Shown one piece after another: positions 11,330-22,886 of a stretch of DNA of 64,000 nt; within the stretch, counting starts at the first letter, position 1; every line of letters starts with the position of its first letter. The stretch covers positions 188,155,794-188,219,793 of the forward strand of contig CP136064.1 in NCBI GenBank assembly GCA_032622095.1, given 5' to 3'. The DNA is from Siphonodentalium dalli. Taxonomy: Eukaryota > Mollusca > Scaphopoda > Gadilida > Siphonodentaliidae. The translations under genes and the position numbers were made by a program. The notes beneath the pieces are model-generated. The model was not told the DNA's origin. It saw only the letters and a program-made list of their open reading frames with translations, and made no database searches.

Positions 11330-11770
11330 ACCTCTCATAAGAATTAATTAAAATACATGTATTGTTCCATGAGGGTAAATTAAAATATGGTAACACCAGA
11401 GAGGGTTAATTAAAATATGGTCCGATGAGGCTAAATTAAAATATGGTCACATCACGGTTAAATAAAATATGGTCCCATGAGGTCCCATTAGGGTTAATAC
11501 AAATATGGATGCATGGGGGGGGGGGGGGGGGTAATTGAAATATGGTCCCATTAAGGTCAATTAAAATATGGTAACGTGACTTGATTAAAGAATAAATATA
11601 TGGTCCCATTATGACGATTAATTAAAATAAAAATATGCTGTCATCGGTGTTGATTAAACTACGGTCCCACTGAGGTGAAATACAATATAGTCCCATGAGG
11701 GTCATTTAAAGTATGGTCCTATTAGGACTAATTATAATATGCCCCCTCCCCCATGATGATCAATTAAAAC
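11330..11770. repeat. Degenerate minisatellite, TTAAAATATGGTCCCAT units
   Basis: About ten units of 30-45 bp share AATTAAAATATGGTCCCAT(G/T)A and GGG. A poly-G run of about 15 sits at 11515-11531. Unit length and sequence vary, so the array is old. Confidence 0.8.
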
Positions 11771-12931
11771 ATTGTCACGTGAAAAGGGGGGGGGTAATTT
11801 CTGAACATTCTTCAATTCATATAGCATTCTGATATATCCTCGGTACACATAAATAAAAATGATGTTTAGAATTAGGCAACATTGTATGTTAAACAACCAA
11901 TGTGAAGGGTTAGTATTGGAACTTTTCTTAATAACATCTCTATTCGTTGCTCTTTGCTCTTTGTATTCCGATATATTCGGCATACAAAGAAATGAAAAGT
12001 CAATATTTACAATCAGCACGAAGGAGTAACGTGGGAATTGGTTAATAATTACCACCCAAATTCATTTAGTATATAACATGCCAATATTTGTCGCATATAA
12101 CTAAATGAAAAAGTTCACAAAACGATATTAAATAATATGTTAAACACCGATATAAACAATCACCTCGTAGGATTCATGTTCGAATTAAATTTATTATACA
12201 ATCGTCAAATCCCCGTGCAGTATAATAGTAGATAGCATTCCGATTTATAGCATTCGCACGAATTCCCGTTCGAATCGTCTCGCACTTCTTGGCATGCGAA
12301 AAACAAACCATGGGTCCATCAAGCATGTCTCGAGAGACGCCCGCTGCGTGAAATAATAATATAAACGACAATAAACGGAATTGAAATTCCCAACTACACC
12401 TTTTACCGGACTCGAACTCGGGGTGGCAATACATCTTTTAATGCGTCCCCAAAAATCCCCATTTCTATTAATAAAACCCCATGCTTCCATTGAATACCAA
12501 GAACAGTAGCTGATTATACACCCGGAGGGCGAAATGAATATGAGTAGATGGCTTAAGGCTTTTATTAATTTTCGTAATAATGAACAGGCTGTTATATGTG
12601 GTTCAATGTGTATGTGAGTGTGTGTAAATCTCATTCTTGACTCATTAATTCTGTTATTGGCTATTTTCTGTTGAGAATAGTAGGATATGGCCCCCATAAA
12701 TGGCTGAATTTAGGTACAGTTTCAGAGTCTCCATTCAAGCATAACATCATTTGCTGCATAATTAATTTAAAGCCTCATGGCAGTTCCAAACCATATATTT
12801 TCATGGAAACAAAATAGAATGAAATGTATTATACAGTTGTGTTGGTCTAGAAAGTGCATAAAAAGCTGTATGAAATACAGTGTAGTGCTTCAGAATTTAA
12901 CAGTGCAGTGCAGGATTAAAGATCATGTGCC
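11771..12931. other. No gene; host repeat shared with 57840-58050
   Basis: No convincing coding region. Between about 12350 and 12535 the phrases AAACGACAATAAACG, ATTGAAATTCC, TTTTAATGCGTCCC, AATAAAAC and TACACCCG(G)AGGGCG repeat in the order found at 57840-58050 and partly at 7265-7450. A GAGTTCGAGTCC-like phrase (reverse strand, about 12405-12420) resembles a tRNA B box, so a tRNA-derived SINE origin is possible. Confidence 0.5.
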
Positions 12932-13086
12932 AGTGCATTCTCTTATAAACATATATGAGAGTCTCCCATAGGGAGTCTCGCATATATAAGAGAATGAATT
13001 GGCTTACAAGTTCAAGGTATATATTGTCAGACCAATGTATTATCTTATATGTGAAAGGTGGGAGCTTGCATATATAAGAGAATGCA
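12932..13086. repeat. Second, reversed copy of the paired palindrome repeat
   Basis: Two hairpins (CATTCTCTTATA, then CTCCCATAGGGAG, then TATATAAGAGAATG; the second hairpin is more diverged) are joined by a TGGCTTACAAGTTCAAGGT spacer. That spacer is the reverse complement of the 8731-8886 spacer. After the pair, GGAAGCTCCAGTCTGACATGG resembles 44809-44832, so the repeat continues beyond the hairpins. Confidence 0.75.
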
Positions 13087-13923
13087 TCGGCACGGGGTTT
13101 TCGCAAAATTTCAGGAAGCTCCAGTCTGACATGGATGGGTTAAAACACACCAATATTTTGGATATGAAAATTTGGAGTGCAACTATATCAAATGTACAGC
13201 AGGGCTTAAAATCTGACGAGAATCGCAATCATGAATCTTAGTTTGATTCTCGTAAAAGTAGCTGATTTGATGTAGAAATGCTCTATTTTGATTCTCGCTA
13301 ATTTTTGGGGGGATTTTAAAGCCTGTACAGTAAATTATAATTTACAATAAGTTACATTCATTTTCCCCTAACAAAGTTACATCAATTGTTTGGTATGTAT
13401 AGCCTATAGGCCACGTTTTATCATAATAATTATGCTGCATATTACATTTTTAATGGAACAAAGCCAATAGAGATTTGAATTAGATTTTGTATGTTGTTGT
13501 CACTGAGGGTCCAGAACACTGACCACATTTTCAATGAACTATGCTTTAGTTATTCTAACAGCAGGAAGACAATGTACTTACCAATGATAAGCGCATGATG
13601 AGACACCAAATTACCCAGATTCATCATGGAAGTGTCAATAAACTGCGTACAACTGCACCAATAAGACTCCTCGTTCACACACCGGCATACCACTTTTAAT
13701 AAAAAGAACCAGTTGTGTATATAATATGTATGGATAGGTCAATGTTTAAATAAGCAGCAATTATGGTATTAATCTACTCTGCTTTGTGTCCCCATGCATA
13801 ACACACAGCTCATTCACTGCAGTTGTCACTAATTTACTAGTTGTTGAAATTTAAAAATATTTCTTTGATTCGCACTAAAAACATTTATGCATGACGACCC
13901 GCGACCAAAATGGCCCACCGAAA
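13087..13923. other. No firm gene; possible minus-strand exon end at 13578
   Basis: Mostly AT-rich non-coding DNA. On the minus strand a short open stretch (about 13690 to 13584) ends at a good splice donor GGTAAGT (13583-13577). It points toward the aminotransferase segment. This may be an upstream exon, but it is short and shows no motif. Confidence 0.3.
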
Positions 13924-13927
13924 TTAA

Positions 13928-14408
13928 AGGTAATCAATCCGATAAAACTCCTCTCAATTACTATTTCAATGGCTTCGGGGGGTCAAAAATATTTGATTCG
14001 AGTCGAGGAAGCCACCCATCAAAGCTCAGATTTTTTAGATATCGATTTTAGAAATCTATTATTTTTCATTATCGGGAATACTTTCTGTCCCAGAACACAG
14101 TCAAAATTGCGTTATTATTACCACTTGATTTTAGAGTTATCCATCCTTGTCTGTTTGAATAGTGTTTTGGTGTACACATCTCGTGCATATTACGAAGTTG
14201 AAGGAAATTATTAGTACTCATCTCGAGAAAATAACAAATTTCAAAAATCAATATCTAATAACTCTGAGCTTTGTTTGATGGGTTCCTCGACTCGAATCAA
14301 ATATGTTTTACCCCAAAAGCCGAAGAAATAGTAATATAGGACCCTCTGATCGGATTGTTGTTGTTGGAATCTGTTGAGATGGGGACCCTCTGATCGGATT
14401 GAGTACCT
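13928..14408. mobile_element. TTAA-targeting MITE, second full copy
   Basis: It starts AGGTAATCAATCCG and ends CGGATTGAGTACCT, with TTAA on both sides (13924-13927 and 14409-14412). The body shares TTTGATTCGAGTCGAGGAA with 6178-6646. Near the right end a GGACCCTCTGATCGGATT phrase is duplicated in tandem. No transposase ORF is present. Confidence 0.85.
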
Positions 14409-14427
14409 TTAAACTTATAAGTATAGG

Positions 14428-14523
14428 TTATAACCCCTTTGGCTATCTGTACAAGGAATATAGACCAAAGCCGCGAAGCGGCTGCGGTCTGTATTCCTTG
14501 CACAGATAGCCAAGTGGGTTATG
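14428..14523. repeat. Palindrome of about 96 bp
   Basis: GGTTATAACCC, GGCTATCTGTACAAGGAATA and GACC are mirrored by GGTC, TATTCCTTGCACAGATAGCC and GGGTTATGA around a GCCGCGAAGCGGC centre. The structure is a nearly perfect fold-back, probably a very small MITE. Confidence 0.85.
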
Positions 14524-15914
14524 ACATATTTATAAAACGGTTCACACCCCAAGGTAAACACAATTGAGCCACATAATATTCGATGAATACCTAATCAAAA
14601 GTTAATTGAATGGATTGTGGTGTTCGCTGCTCCTGTTGAATAATCAGTCAAATGTCCGTTGACAATCGGCTCACTTGCATGCGTCTGCTTTATATATCAG
14701 CATTGATAAAACATTTTGTGTCCGAATTTGAGAACGTTTTATACTGATAACGTGTTTCTTGATAAAACAGATTATTCAGAAGACAATGTGCTGGTTGTGT
14801 TCGGACTCGGAAGTGAAACTATTCCACATTGCATCAAGTTTGTGTGATGAAATATCACCGGCATTCATAACAAAAGACGTAAGCAAACCTGTGTATAGTG
14901 CCTGTATTTTCCGCGCACATCAGGGGGGGGGGGTGAAAATAAAAATTCCGGCACGTATGCCACCAACAAGCAATTTTTTCCGCAACTAAAAAAAAAAATC
15001 CTGCTGTTTTTTTAGTGTTTTGGCAATGAGTTGGGCTTTAAAACCACTTTGAATGAGAGAAATAATGTAAATCTAACTGGTAAACTGACTGCAGGCAGTT
15101 ATCGTGTTGTATTTTGTTGCAAATTTTGAAATCCAAGATGGCCGCTGGCAGCCATGTTTTTTTGGCCGAATGACCTCAAAATGACTCATTCCTATTTACA
15201 TGTCCATGTTAATATCCATGATAAATAGTATGCACAGAAATTCATATACAGCTGTTTACAGTGAATTTCCCCCCCGCAAATCTCTGTTTTAGTGTTAAAA
15301 GGGGGGTGGGTGTCAAAAAATGGTCGGAAAAAACTGCCGAAAACGGAAAAAAAATTGGCAGTGGGGGTGGGTGGGTACAAAAAATGATCGAAGGGAAAAA
15401 ATGCCATACGTGCCTGAAATTGTTTTCCGACCTCCCCCCCCCCCCCCCCCCATGCGCACATGCATGTAAATGTGAACAGTTTGTGAAATTTTCGCAATGT
15501 ACCAGTCAAAAGATCATTTATTTAAGTGATTATTGTGGATTATACATTCGAAACAGGTTTGGATCTCGTTCAGTTTACTTCCAATCACCCGCCCCTCCCG
15601 ACAAACCATAACATATTCAACCGAAAGTGTTGGGCCCCCACCCATGCAGACCACACCTATATAGGTATGTCCGCTAATAATGGAATGATCCGTGTTTAAC
15701 TTCCCGAGTGACTGGCGCGATCATTATCATGGCGCATTGTTAGAAGTTCACACCTACCGTCCGATCTCCTTTCAGCTTACTATCCAATTAATGTCAATTT
15801 ATGTGTGCTATTTAGCTCAAGTCTGTATTTTGGCCCCGTTGAAATACAGATTCATACAATAAATTGTTCATGAATTGGAGCAATTTGATTGGCCGAGGGG
15901 TGTGAATCGGTTTA
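14524..15914. other. No gene; low-complexity and repeat fragments
   Basis: Contains G and C runs (about 14924-14934, 15300-15312, 15434-15450). A reversed fragment of the host AAGATGGCCGC satellite lies at about 15130-15215. The ORFs of about 105-116 aa at 15192-15611 lie over poly-G/C and read as glycine or proline runs, so they are not credible genes. Confidence 0.55.
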
Positions 15915-17740
15915 TAAAAACCGAAAACCGCATCCATCTAGCCCGTGCGGTTGTCACACGAGGTGGCCAAAATGGCAACCATAGTTGTTTTGGTATTTAT
16001 GAACCGATTTTGACCAAATAAACGACGCGTTAGGGTGGCCCACCCCAAACTGTATTTATAAAAACCGAAAACCGCATCACTCTAGCCAGTGCGGTTGCCA
16101 CAGGAGGTGTCCAGAATGGCAGCCATACACTCTAAGAAATAAGGGTTCTTTGTGGTTCTTTGAAGAACTCAAGGGTTCTCTTAAGAACCCATAGGTTCCT
16201 CGGTGTCAGAAAAGGTTCTCTGTAATCGATAGGGTTCGTCGGTGTTTGACTAGGGTTCTTTTGGATGCTGAAGGGTTCATGACCAAACAATAATGCAGTT
16301 GTTACATGTACCATGGAGCCGAATTGAGTGATGAACATGAATAAAACATCAACCAGAGAGAAAGAAGGAGTATGTGTTTGTTCGCAGGGTTGGGGAATAG
16401 TAATGTATAATAGTAATAGTACTCTACTATATATTCGATACTTTCGTGTGTGTGTGTGTCCTTTATAAACTCGAAAACAGCTCGACCAATTGAGCCAAAA
16501 CTTGCTATCTAAGGGTAAAAACCACAGGCAGTGCACTCAGACCATTATAGTTTACGGAATGTCGCGATATACGCAAGAAGAAAACATACTATATTATCAC
16601 CGTACGCTATTCCATCTGGAGTTCTTATAAAGGTTCTCTAAAGAACCATGTTGGGATAGATTATGGTTCCCTTAAGAACCATGTTCTGATATATGATAGG
16701 TTCTCTGAAGAACCCTCGTGTGATAATCGTAAAATACACATAAATATATGTTAAAGTGCAGACTAATTCACCACCTTCGGGTATTCAAGAATATGAATCA
16801 CACCAAAATTAAGCGAATTGTATATGGAACGTGTAAGTATAAGCTGCCTTGTATATATCACTCCCCAAATGCTTCAATGTTATGACAATCTATTAGTTAT
16901 TATAAAACACCTCAAAGTGCACTGAACGTCGCGATATAAGCAAGAGTGCAAACATACTATATTATCATCGTACGCTATTCCATCTCTTACAGGTTCTCTG
17001 AAGTTCTCTGTTGGGGTAGATTATGGATCCCTTACGAACCCTGTTCTGATATATGAACGGTTTTCTGGAGAAACCTCGTGTGACCCTTATGTTTGTGTCC
17101 TCCGAAGTACCATCTGGGGTTCTTATAAAGGTTCCCTGAAGAACCATGTTCATATTATGGTTCCCTTAAGAACCATCTTGGGGTTCTTGTTGAACCTTAT
17201 GATATGGTTCTTCAGTAGAACCTTATGATGGGGTCCTTCGAAGCACCAAATAAGGTGCTCCTATTGTGACAAGGTGAAGAACCTTTTTGGGTTCTCGGAA
17301 GGACTTCTGGTTCTAAGAGTGTAGCCGTTTTTGCTATTTATGAACCGACTTTGGCCAAATGAACGACGCGGTAGGGTGGCCCACACCAAATTATACTAGA
17401 AAAACTGAAAACCGCACCATCTAGCCATGCGGTTGCCACATGAGGTGGCCAAAATGGCAACCATGGCCGATTTGGTATTTATGAACCGATTTTGACCAAA
17501 TAATTTAAACGACGCAATAGGGTGCCAACCCCAAATTATATTTATAAAACCAAAAACCGCATCCCTCTAGCCCGTGCGGTTGCCACATGAGGTGCCCAAC
17601 ATGGCAACCATAGCCATTTTGGTATTTATGAACCGATTTTGACCAAATGAACGACGCGGTAGGGTGACCCACCCCAAATTATACTAGATAAACCGAAAAC
17701 CGCACCCTCTAGCCCATGCGATTGCCACATGAGGTGGCTA
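15915..17740. repeat. Tandem array of ~150-bp units, split by a MITE
   Basis: Units share ACCGAAAACCGCA, CTAGCC, GTGCGGTTGCCACA, GAGGTGGCC, AAATGGCAACCATAG, ATTTATGAACCGATTTTGACC and ACGACGCGGTAGGGTGGCCC. About two units lie left of the MITE at 16128-17321 and about three lie right of it. Removing the MITE restores a continuous array. Confidence 0.85.
16128..17321. mobile_element. TA-inserted element full of GGTTCTTAAGAACC motifs
   Basis: The ends are CACTCTAAGAA and TTCTAAGAGTG with TA on both sides (16126-16127 and 17322-17323). The neighbouring array units read CCATAGCC without interruption, so the target was a single TA. Internally, short palindromes of the GGTTC..GAACC type recur more than a dozen times. 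One internal block of about 65 bp (GTCGCGATATA to GTACGCTATTCCATCT) is present twice (16559-16618 and 16928-16985). No transposase is encoded. The TA duplication suits Tc1/mariner-like families, but I do not recognise the ends. Confidence 0.85.
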
Positions 17741-17919
17741 AAAATATTGTTGCAAGCATTTCCTTGCAATATCATGACGGGTTATGTCTCGATCATGCGT
17801 TCTTTTTAGTTCAACTTTACTGTAAAGTTTTAGCTATTTCCATGGCTTTGTATCCGTCGTCCGTGTGTGTATCTGTGTGTGTGAGGGTGAGAGATGGTGT
17901 GTGTGTGTGTCAATTTCCT
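17741..17919. repeat. Unique DNA with GT microsatellite
   Basis: A (GT)n-rich stretch (GTGTGTGTATCTGTGTGTGTG and a second run) lies at about 17862-17911. No gene. Confidence 0.7.
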
Positions 17920-18087
17920 TTAGCACGGGCTACAGGTCGTACCTTTGAGCGGATCATTATGAAATTTGTCATAGCTGTTGACATTGACATGTAGATTGGA
18001 ACAAGTCATTTTGGGGTCATTCGGCAAAAACAAAACATGGCCGCCAGCAGCCATCTTTGATAAAAAAAGTCAATCCATTAGCACAGG
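17920..18087 (+). repeat. Left flank: host 164-bp satellite unit
   Basis: TTAGCACGGGCTACAGGTCGTACC, GATCATTATGAAATTTGTC, TTGACATGTAGAT, GTCATTTTGGGGTCATTCGG and ACATGGCCGCCAGCAGCCATC match the array at 42473-43700 in the same order. A second unit begins at about 18071 and stops at the Polinton border, so the transposon inserted into this satellite. Confidence 0.85.
18082..18087. repeat. Left target-site duplication of the Polinton (CACAGG)
   Basis: CACAGG precedes the terminal AGTAGTAC, and CACAAA follows the right end (42473-42478); four of six bases match. Satellite units elsewhere read CACGGGCTACAGG, which explains both copies as diverged from one 6-bp target. Six bases is the usual Polinton duplication length. 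Confidence 0.7.
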
Positions 18088-18587
18088 AGTAGTACGGGGG
18101 TCTCGTTCGCCCACATCTAAAAATATATTTTTTTGCGGTAAAATTGTTTGTACTAAAAAATAAAATAAAAAATTCAAAACCTAATTTTTTTTTTCTCCAA
18201 AATTTTCAAAAAAAAGTTTTTAAAAATCTCAAAAATTTATAACGAGTTTTCGGTCTCTTACTGAAAATAATCTCGGTATTAAATGTCGAATGTTTTTTAA
18301 TTATTTGTGTGTAATATCTTTTGTTATTGGCCAACTATTTTTGTTCAAACAAATTTTAAATATTTTTCATGAAACTCTGTTAATTTTATTAATCGATGTT
18401 TAGAAATAGCTTTATACCAATTATATGTGTATGGACTGGTCCGAGTCGCTGTAATCTTGGCCATTGATACTATATGTATGAATGCATACATTCCAGTGTT
18501 TATCATCAGACGCAGTCTCGTCTATTACATCATATAATTGTCTCCACAATACCTGAAATAATTTGACGCCATTACTCTTACATAAAT

Positions 18588-18600
18588 AATAAAGAGCGTT
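18588..18600 (+). promoter_or_regulatory. Recurring AATAAAGAGCGTT motif (left TIR)
   Basis: AATAAAGAGCGTT is mirrored at 41976-41988 in the right TIR. The same or nearly the same word occurs at 21333-21345, 21404-21415 (partial), 21786-21798, 30553-30564 and 33478-33487. It contains AATAAA, so it could act in polyadenylation or as an AT-rich promoter element. The function is not shown by sequence. Confidence 0.5.
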
Positions 18601-19134
18601 TATTCTTTACTTCTCTATCCCGATGAAGTTATTGAGTATATGACACACGTGCATTATCGCGAATTATTGGAAGACTTAATGAGATGTTGTACTATTTTGA
18701 AAGCAGTCACGCTAGGACGAAGAGTGTGATGTGAAATTACTACCCCGAATGAACTGACCAAATGACTGCTATTATATCTGTTGACAGCTATGCGTGTTTC
18801 GACTAGTTTGATGTTAGCTCTCACTCGCGTGTCTGAACATCATTACCTGTTTAACGGGATATGATCACATAAGGTTGATAAGCTGTGTCATTGTTAGCAT
18901 TAACGCGATAATTAGTTATCAAAAATATGCATACATAATACGTACATGTGATAAGACACTCAATAATAGAAGTTGCCTTTGTGTTGTTGTTATAACAACA
19001 TTACGTAATAACCACTTATAAACCTATTCATACTTACGCTCATATATAGTCTTATATAATGTTACCTCATCTGTGCTAACTATGTTAGGTAGTTATGGTA
19101 TACAAATATCTATGACGAAGCTTCCTTTTATGCA

Positions 19135-19180
19135 TGTTCAGACACGCTTTCAATTAAGTTATCGATAGTGTGTCTGAACA
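19135..19180. promoter_or_regulatory. TGTTCAGACACG hairpin in the left TIR
   Basis: TGTTCAGACACGCT and AGTGTGTCTGAACA form the two stems around a CGATAACTTAATTGAAAG-like loop (reverse sense). Equivalent hairpins are at 40951-40996, 41292-41337 and, with another loop, 30311-30361. Only half the motif is present in the outermost subrepeats (18823 and 41633 areas). Confidence 0.6.
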
Positions 19181-19437
19181 TCATTAGTTGTTTAACGGGG
19201 TATGATCACGTAAGGTGATAAGCTGTGTCATTGTTAGCATTAACGCGATAATTAGTTATCAAAAATATGTATACATAATACGTACAGGTGCTAATACGCT
19301 CAATAATAGCAGTTACCTTTGATGTTATTGTTATAACAACATTACGTAATAACCACTTATCGACCTATTCATACTTACGCTCATATATAATCTTATATAA
19401 TGTTACCTCATCCGTGCTAACTATGTTCGGGGGTTAT

Positions 19438-19451
19438 GGTATATAAATATC
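19438..19451 (+). promoter_or_regulatory. Candidate PolB promoter TATA box
   Basis: GGTATATAAATATC lies in the inner TIR subrepeat, about 75 bp before the PolB ATG. The outer subrepeat has GGTATACAAATATC at 19097. The right TIR shows the same contrast (41021-41034 inner intact, 41362-41375 outer changed). The position and the perfect TATA in the gene-proximal copies support promoter use. Confidence 0.55.
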
Positions 19452-19521
19452 TATGACGAAGCTTCATCCCATATAGTGAATAGACACCGTTGTAATCACT
19501 TCTCAGGACTTATTCTCGAAA

Positions 19522-21267
19522 ATGGCTGAAGAAATAATGACACCTCTAACAGATGAGGAAATTTATGAAATAGAATGTATTCTACAATATATCGAAGAAT
19601 ACGACAGGGCTATAGAAGCTTATCAGCTTGATGAAGATATTGTTGAAGCATCTACACTTTGTTCAGGAGATGACCCATGGCCGAACCAAATCGGATACGG
19701 AGAAGATGATGCACCTAAAAATGATGTTACCAACTCACAACCCGATACAGCTGGACCATCAGGCTTACAAAACCGAGAAGACGAACATACACCTGATCAA
19801 GACGAAGGAGCCATAAAATCAGACAGTCAAACAGCCAGCAGTTCTGATAATCAAATAACCGGATATAGAATTCACAAAAGAAGTGAACGGACCTTCGGAA
19901 ACAATTTGGCTACACAGAGAACATATGAAATCAAACTAGATGAAATTTACAAAGATAAAAAGTTAATCGACATATACAGGAATCTACATTCAATGTTCGA
20001 GGACACTATTAAAAGAGCTCGTGGAAATTTGGCTGACAATGATCTTGGCATAGTTATCATTCACCATGAGAGTTTGGACAACCCTATAATAGTTCCGTTA
20101 CAAACGTTGCAAACGTTAAATGCTAACACGGTGATTGACAGAATCGAACTCGTTTTGAACAGTAACCAAACACTGACTGTTAATCAAAGTTTCAGCATAG
20201 ATATAGGCACCATTGAGTTACCTAAAGGTGGAGCACGGCGGAGGATAACGGCTTTACATGATGAAAGTAATATTCTAAGAAATAAAACATCGATCGTAAC
20301 GATTGAAAATACAGACAATATGTGTATGGCTCGGGCTATCGCCACTTGTTGGTGTAAATTAAATATTTGCAGTCCTGATGAATGGCTAGAAATAACCCAG
20401 AATAGAGGAACCAGAAGTAATTTACAGCTCATCATGGACTACAGAAAAGTACCGATCAATTATTACAACAAGTTGAGGGCCAAAACACGTACTGAGCAAG
20501 GAAAATTAGCCAAAGTAATCAGTGACATCGCCGGTGTACCAACAGACAGACCAGCCAGTTTAGCAGACCTAAAAGCATTCGAGGACACTCTGAATTTGAC
20601 AATATTAGTCGTTAGTGCTAGACTAGGTAATAAATTCATCACCAGCGCGCCTACAGACGGTGCAGAAAGACCCGTGATATATTTATATCTGACTGATAAT
20701 GAACATTTTCACGCTATTCAATCCATAACTGGATTCTTTAGTGCAGTATATTTCTGTGTGCATTGCTTAAAACATTATTCAACCAAAGGAAAGCATTATT
20801 GTGAACGCACCTGTTTCGTGTGTAAAAGTGATAAATGTGAACAAAGTGAAATCAAAGAACATTGTTCAGATTGTAACATGACGTGTATGTCTCATCAATG
20901 TTTCGTGCGTCATAAAGAAAAACCTATTAATCAAGCTTCGAAAGAAACGACAGCTCCTTGAGAGAAATGGTGGAAATGCTTGGACTGTACAAAAGTCATG
21001 GATAGACGGAAAAGACGTCCGAATCAACACGTGTGCGGAGAAACATTTTGTAAATCGTGTGACAAATACACAATGGCAGGACACGAATGTTATGTAAGGG
21101 CCATACCGCCTGTTACTGACAATGAAAGAGCTAAATTCTGTTTCTTTGACTTTGAAACCTTTCAACAAGATATACTTGAATGTTCAGAAGGATATTCACC
21201 TTTACATACAAAGGATTGCCAGGACTGTAAAGAGGATCATATATGCAAGAAATGTGCTAGGTGTCAG
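19522..21267 (+). pseudogene. polB: PolB segment 1: N-terminal region to Exo I
   Basis: The first 479 codons are open, with an acidic N-terminus, a region with TIENTDNMCMARAIATCWC, and a Cys/His-rich zinc-binding stretch (CVHCLKHYS to CMSHQCFVRH) near codons 414-464. A TGA at 20959-20961 interrupts it; the same frame continues with more Cys pairs and Exo I FFDFETF. The exon ends in frame at CAG, followed by GTGAGT. The Cys pattern continues across the stop, so the TGA is a mutation and not the true end. Confidence 0.9.
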
Positions 21268-21923
21268 GTGAGTCTTAACCTAATTGTAATATATATATAT
21301 GTAACACATTACAGTCGAAACCACGATAACGTAACGCTCTTTATTATCGGCACGTATAAGTAGAGACACTCTTTTATTTTTAAATTATATTAGATTATCG
21401 AGGAACGCTCTTTAGCTGTTACTTTATCTACGTGTGAGATTACCATATAACAATTACATACTTGAATTCGACCAAAGTTAAGGGTCTCAATATTAAAATT
21501 CAACTAAACTGAGTCACAGATGTTAAACGGAGTAATTAACTTTTAATTCTTGACACATTGAAAAATGTGTAACATATTTTTTGTGAAAAGAGCTTTGTAA
21601 TTGTTATATGGTAAACTAACATAATATATATAATTTTTAACTTTATTGAACTTGGTATCCGCGTGCGTGAATCGTCAACGATACAGGCTATATGTCGATG
21701 GTCTGATCATCATACATTTTTAATATTGACACGTAGATTGGAACGAGTAATTTTAGGGTCAACCCACAAACAATAGTAATACGTCAACGCTCTTTATTAA
21801 CGTTGAACCTATAACAAAAAACATTTTTTTTTAAAATAATTAGTGACAAAGTGTAGACGTTTATTTTGTTTTTTTCATTATCAATAAAGCTAGAGGTTAA
21901 AACGTTCAATTATTACTTTTCAG
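21268..21923 (+). other. PolB spliceosomal intron (phase 0)
   Basis: The donor CAG|GTGAGT and acceptor ATTACTTTTCAG|AA join two segments of the same PolB reading frame in phase 0. The 656-bp intron is AT-rich and holds three AACGCTCTTTA motifs (21333, 21404, 21786). At about 21690-21765 it holds a fragment of the host satellite that surrounds the Polinton (GGTCTGATCATCAT, TTGACACGTAGATTGGAACGAGT). Confidence 0.8.
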
Positions 21924-22886
21924 AACTGTTTAAAAACATGGTGCGGAAAAGTTCAACATACACCCAACTTCCTCGTCGCCCAAACAGCTTGATACGAAAG
22001 CATGAATGAATCGCTTGAAACGAAACCGACCTGTAGAAATTGCGGTCCTCTATGTGATGCTTGTAACAACGGTGATGCGAAGAAGAAGAATGACCGAAAT
22101 TTATGTCTGGATACATGCGGACTCCGTGAGGTTATATTTAGCGGTCCTGATACCGGTGAAAAGTTTGGAAAATGGTTATTCTCTGAACAACATACGGGAT
22201 TCATAGCACTGGCTCACAACTTCAAGGGTTACGATGGATATTTTCTCATGGAATATCTCATTGATCAATCATTGAGACCCAAAGTTATATATAATGGATC
22301 CAAATTGATGTACCTATACGTGGAAAAAGATCTTCATATCAAAGTACTGGACAGTCTCAGCTTTCTACCAATGAAGTTGGCACTGTTACCAAAAACATTC
22401 GGTCTTGATGGCGAGAAAAAAGGATGGTTCCCACACTTTTTCAATAAACCAGCCAACCAGAATTATGAAGGACCCTATCCGGATGCCAAATATTACGGTG
22501 CTGACTATATGGGTGTGGCTGAACGACAAGACTTCACGAAATGGCACGCGACTCAAACAAATGCAGTTTTCATCTTCAAGAAAGAATTATTGGATTATTG
22601 TCGCAGTGATGTCAATATTTTGAGACAAGCTTGCATAAAATTCAGAACCCACATCATGGACGCGACTGGAAATATACAACCCGTAGTTGACGAGGTTTCT
22701 GGCGATATGAAGTTCAAACTGGTTGGTGCCGTTGATCCATTCCAATACGTTACCATCGCATCGGTATGTATGGGGATATTCAGAACGAAGTTCGTCGACG
22801 AGGAATGGAGAGTGCGCCTAAGTACCGACGGGAAAACGTGGCTTAACTCTCGATGGCGAAATCATTTTCGTCAGTTTATCGAGTAG
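21924..22886 (+). pseudogene. polB: PolB segment 2: exonuclease domain
   Basis: This segment begins with W/C-rich text, is interrupted by TGA at 21990-21992, then runs open for 294 codons from 22002. Exo II (HNFKGYDGYF) and Exo III (YCRSDVN) are intact, with the spacing of protein-primed B polymerases. A later IASVCMGIF phrase belongs to the exonuclease-palm linker. Recognisable PolB text stops near 22840-22886, where the large insertion begins. Confidence 0.9.

Larger units (their letters stand above)
18088..19465 (+). repeat. Left terminal inverted repeat of the Polinton
   Basis: This matches the reverse complement of 41009-42472 from the AGTAGTAC terminus to the AAGCTT at about 19460. The first 280 bp are very A/T-rich. 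Two 341-bp subrepeats follow (compare TATGACGAAG at 19111 and 19452). The left copy lacks about 108 bp present at the right (after GAATGAACTGAC at about 18757), which accounts for the length difference. It ends 57 bp before the PolB start. Confidence 0.93.

Noticed and set aside
11330-11770. CRISPR-like array
   Set aside because: Units are degenerate and of unequal length with no separate unique spacers, and the context is eukaryotic. It is a minisatellite.
15192-15611. Overlapping ORFs of 105-116 aa on both strands
   Set aside because: They consist largely of poly-G/poly-C translated to Gly or Pro runs.
20959-21992. The two TGA codons in PolB as selenocysteine or recoded sense codons
   Set aside because: The gene also has a TAA stop and a frameshift, no SECIS-like structure is apparent, and TGA serves as a normal stop in neighbouring genes. 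Simple decay explains it.
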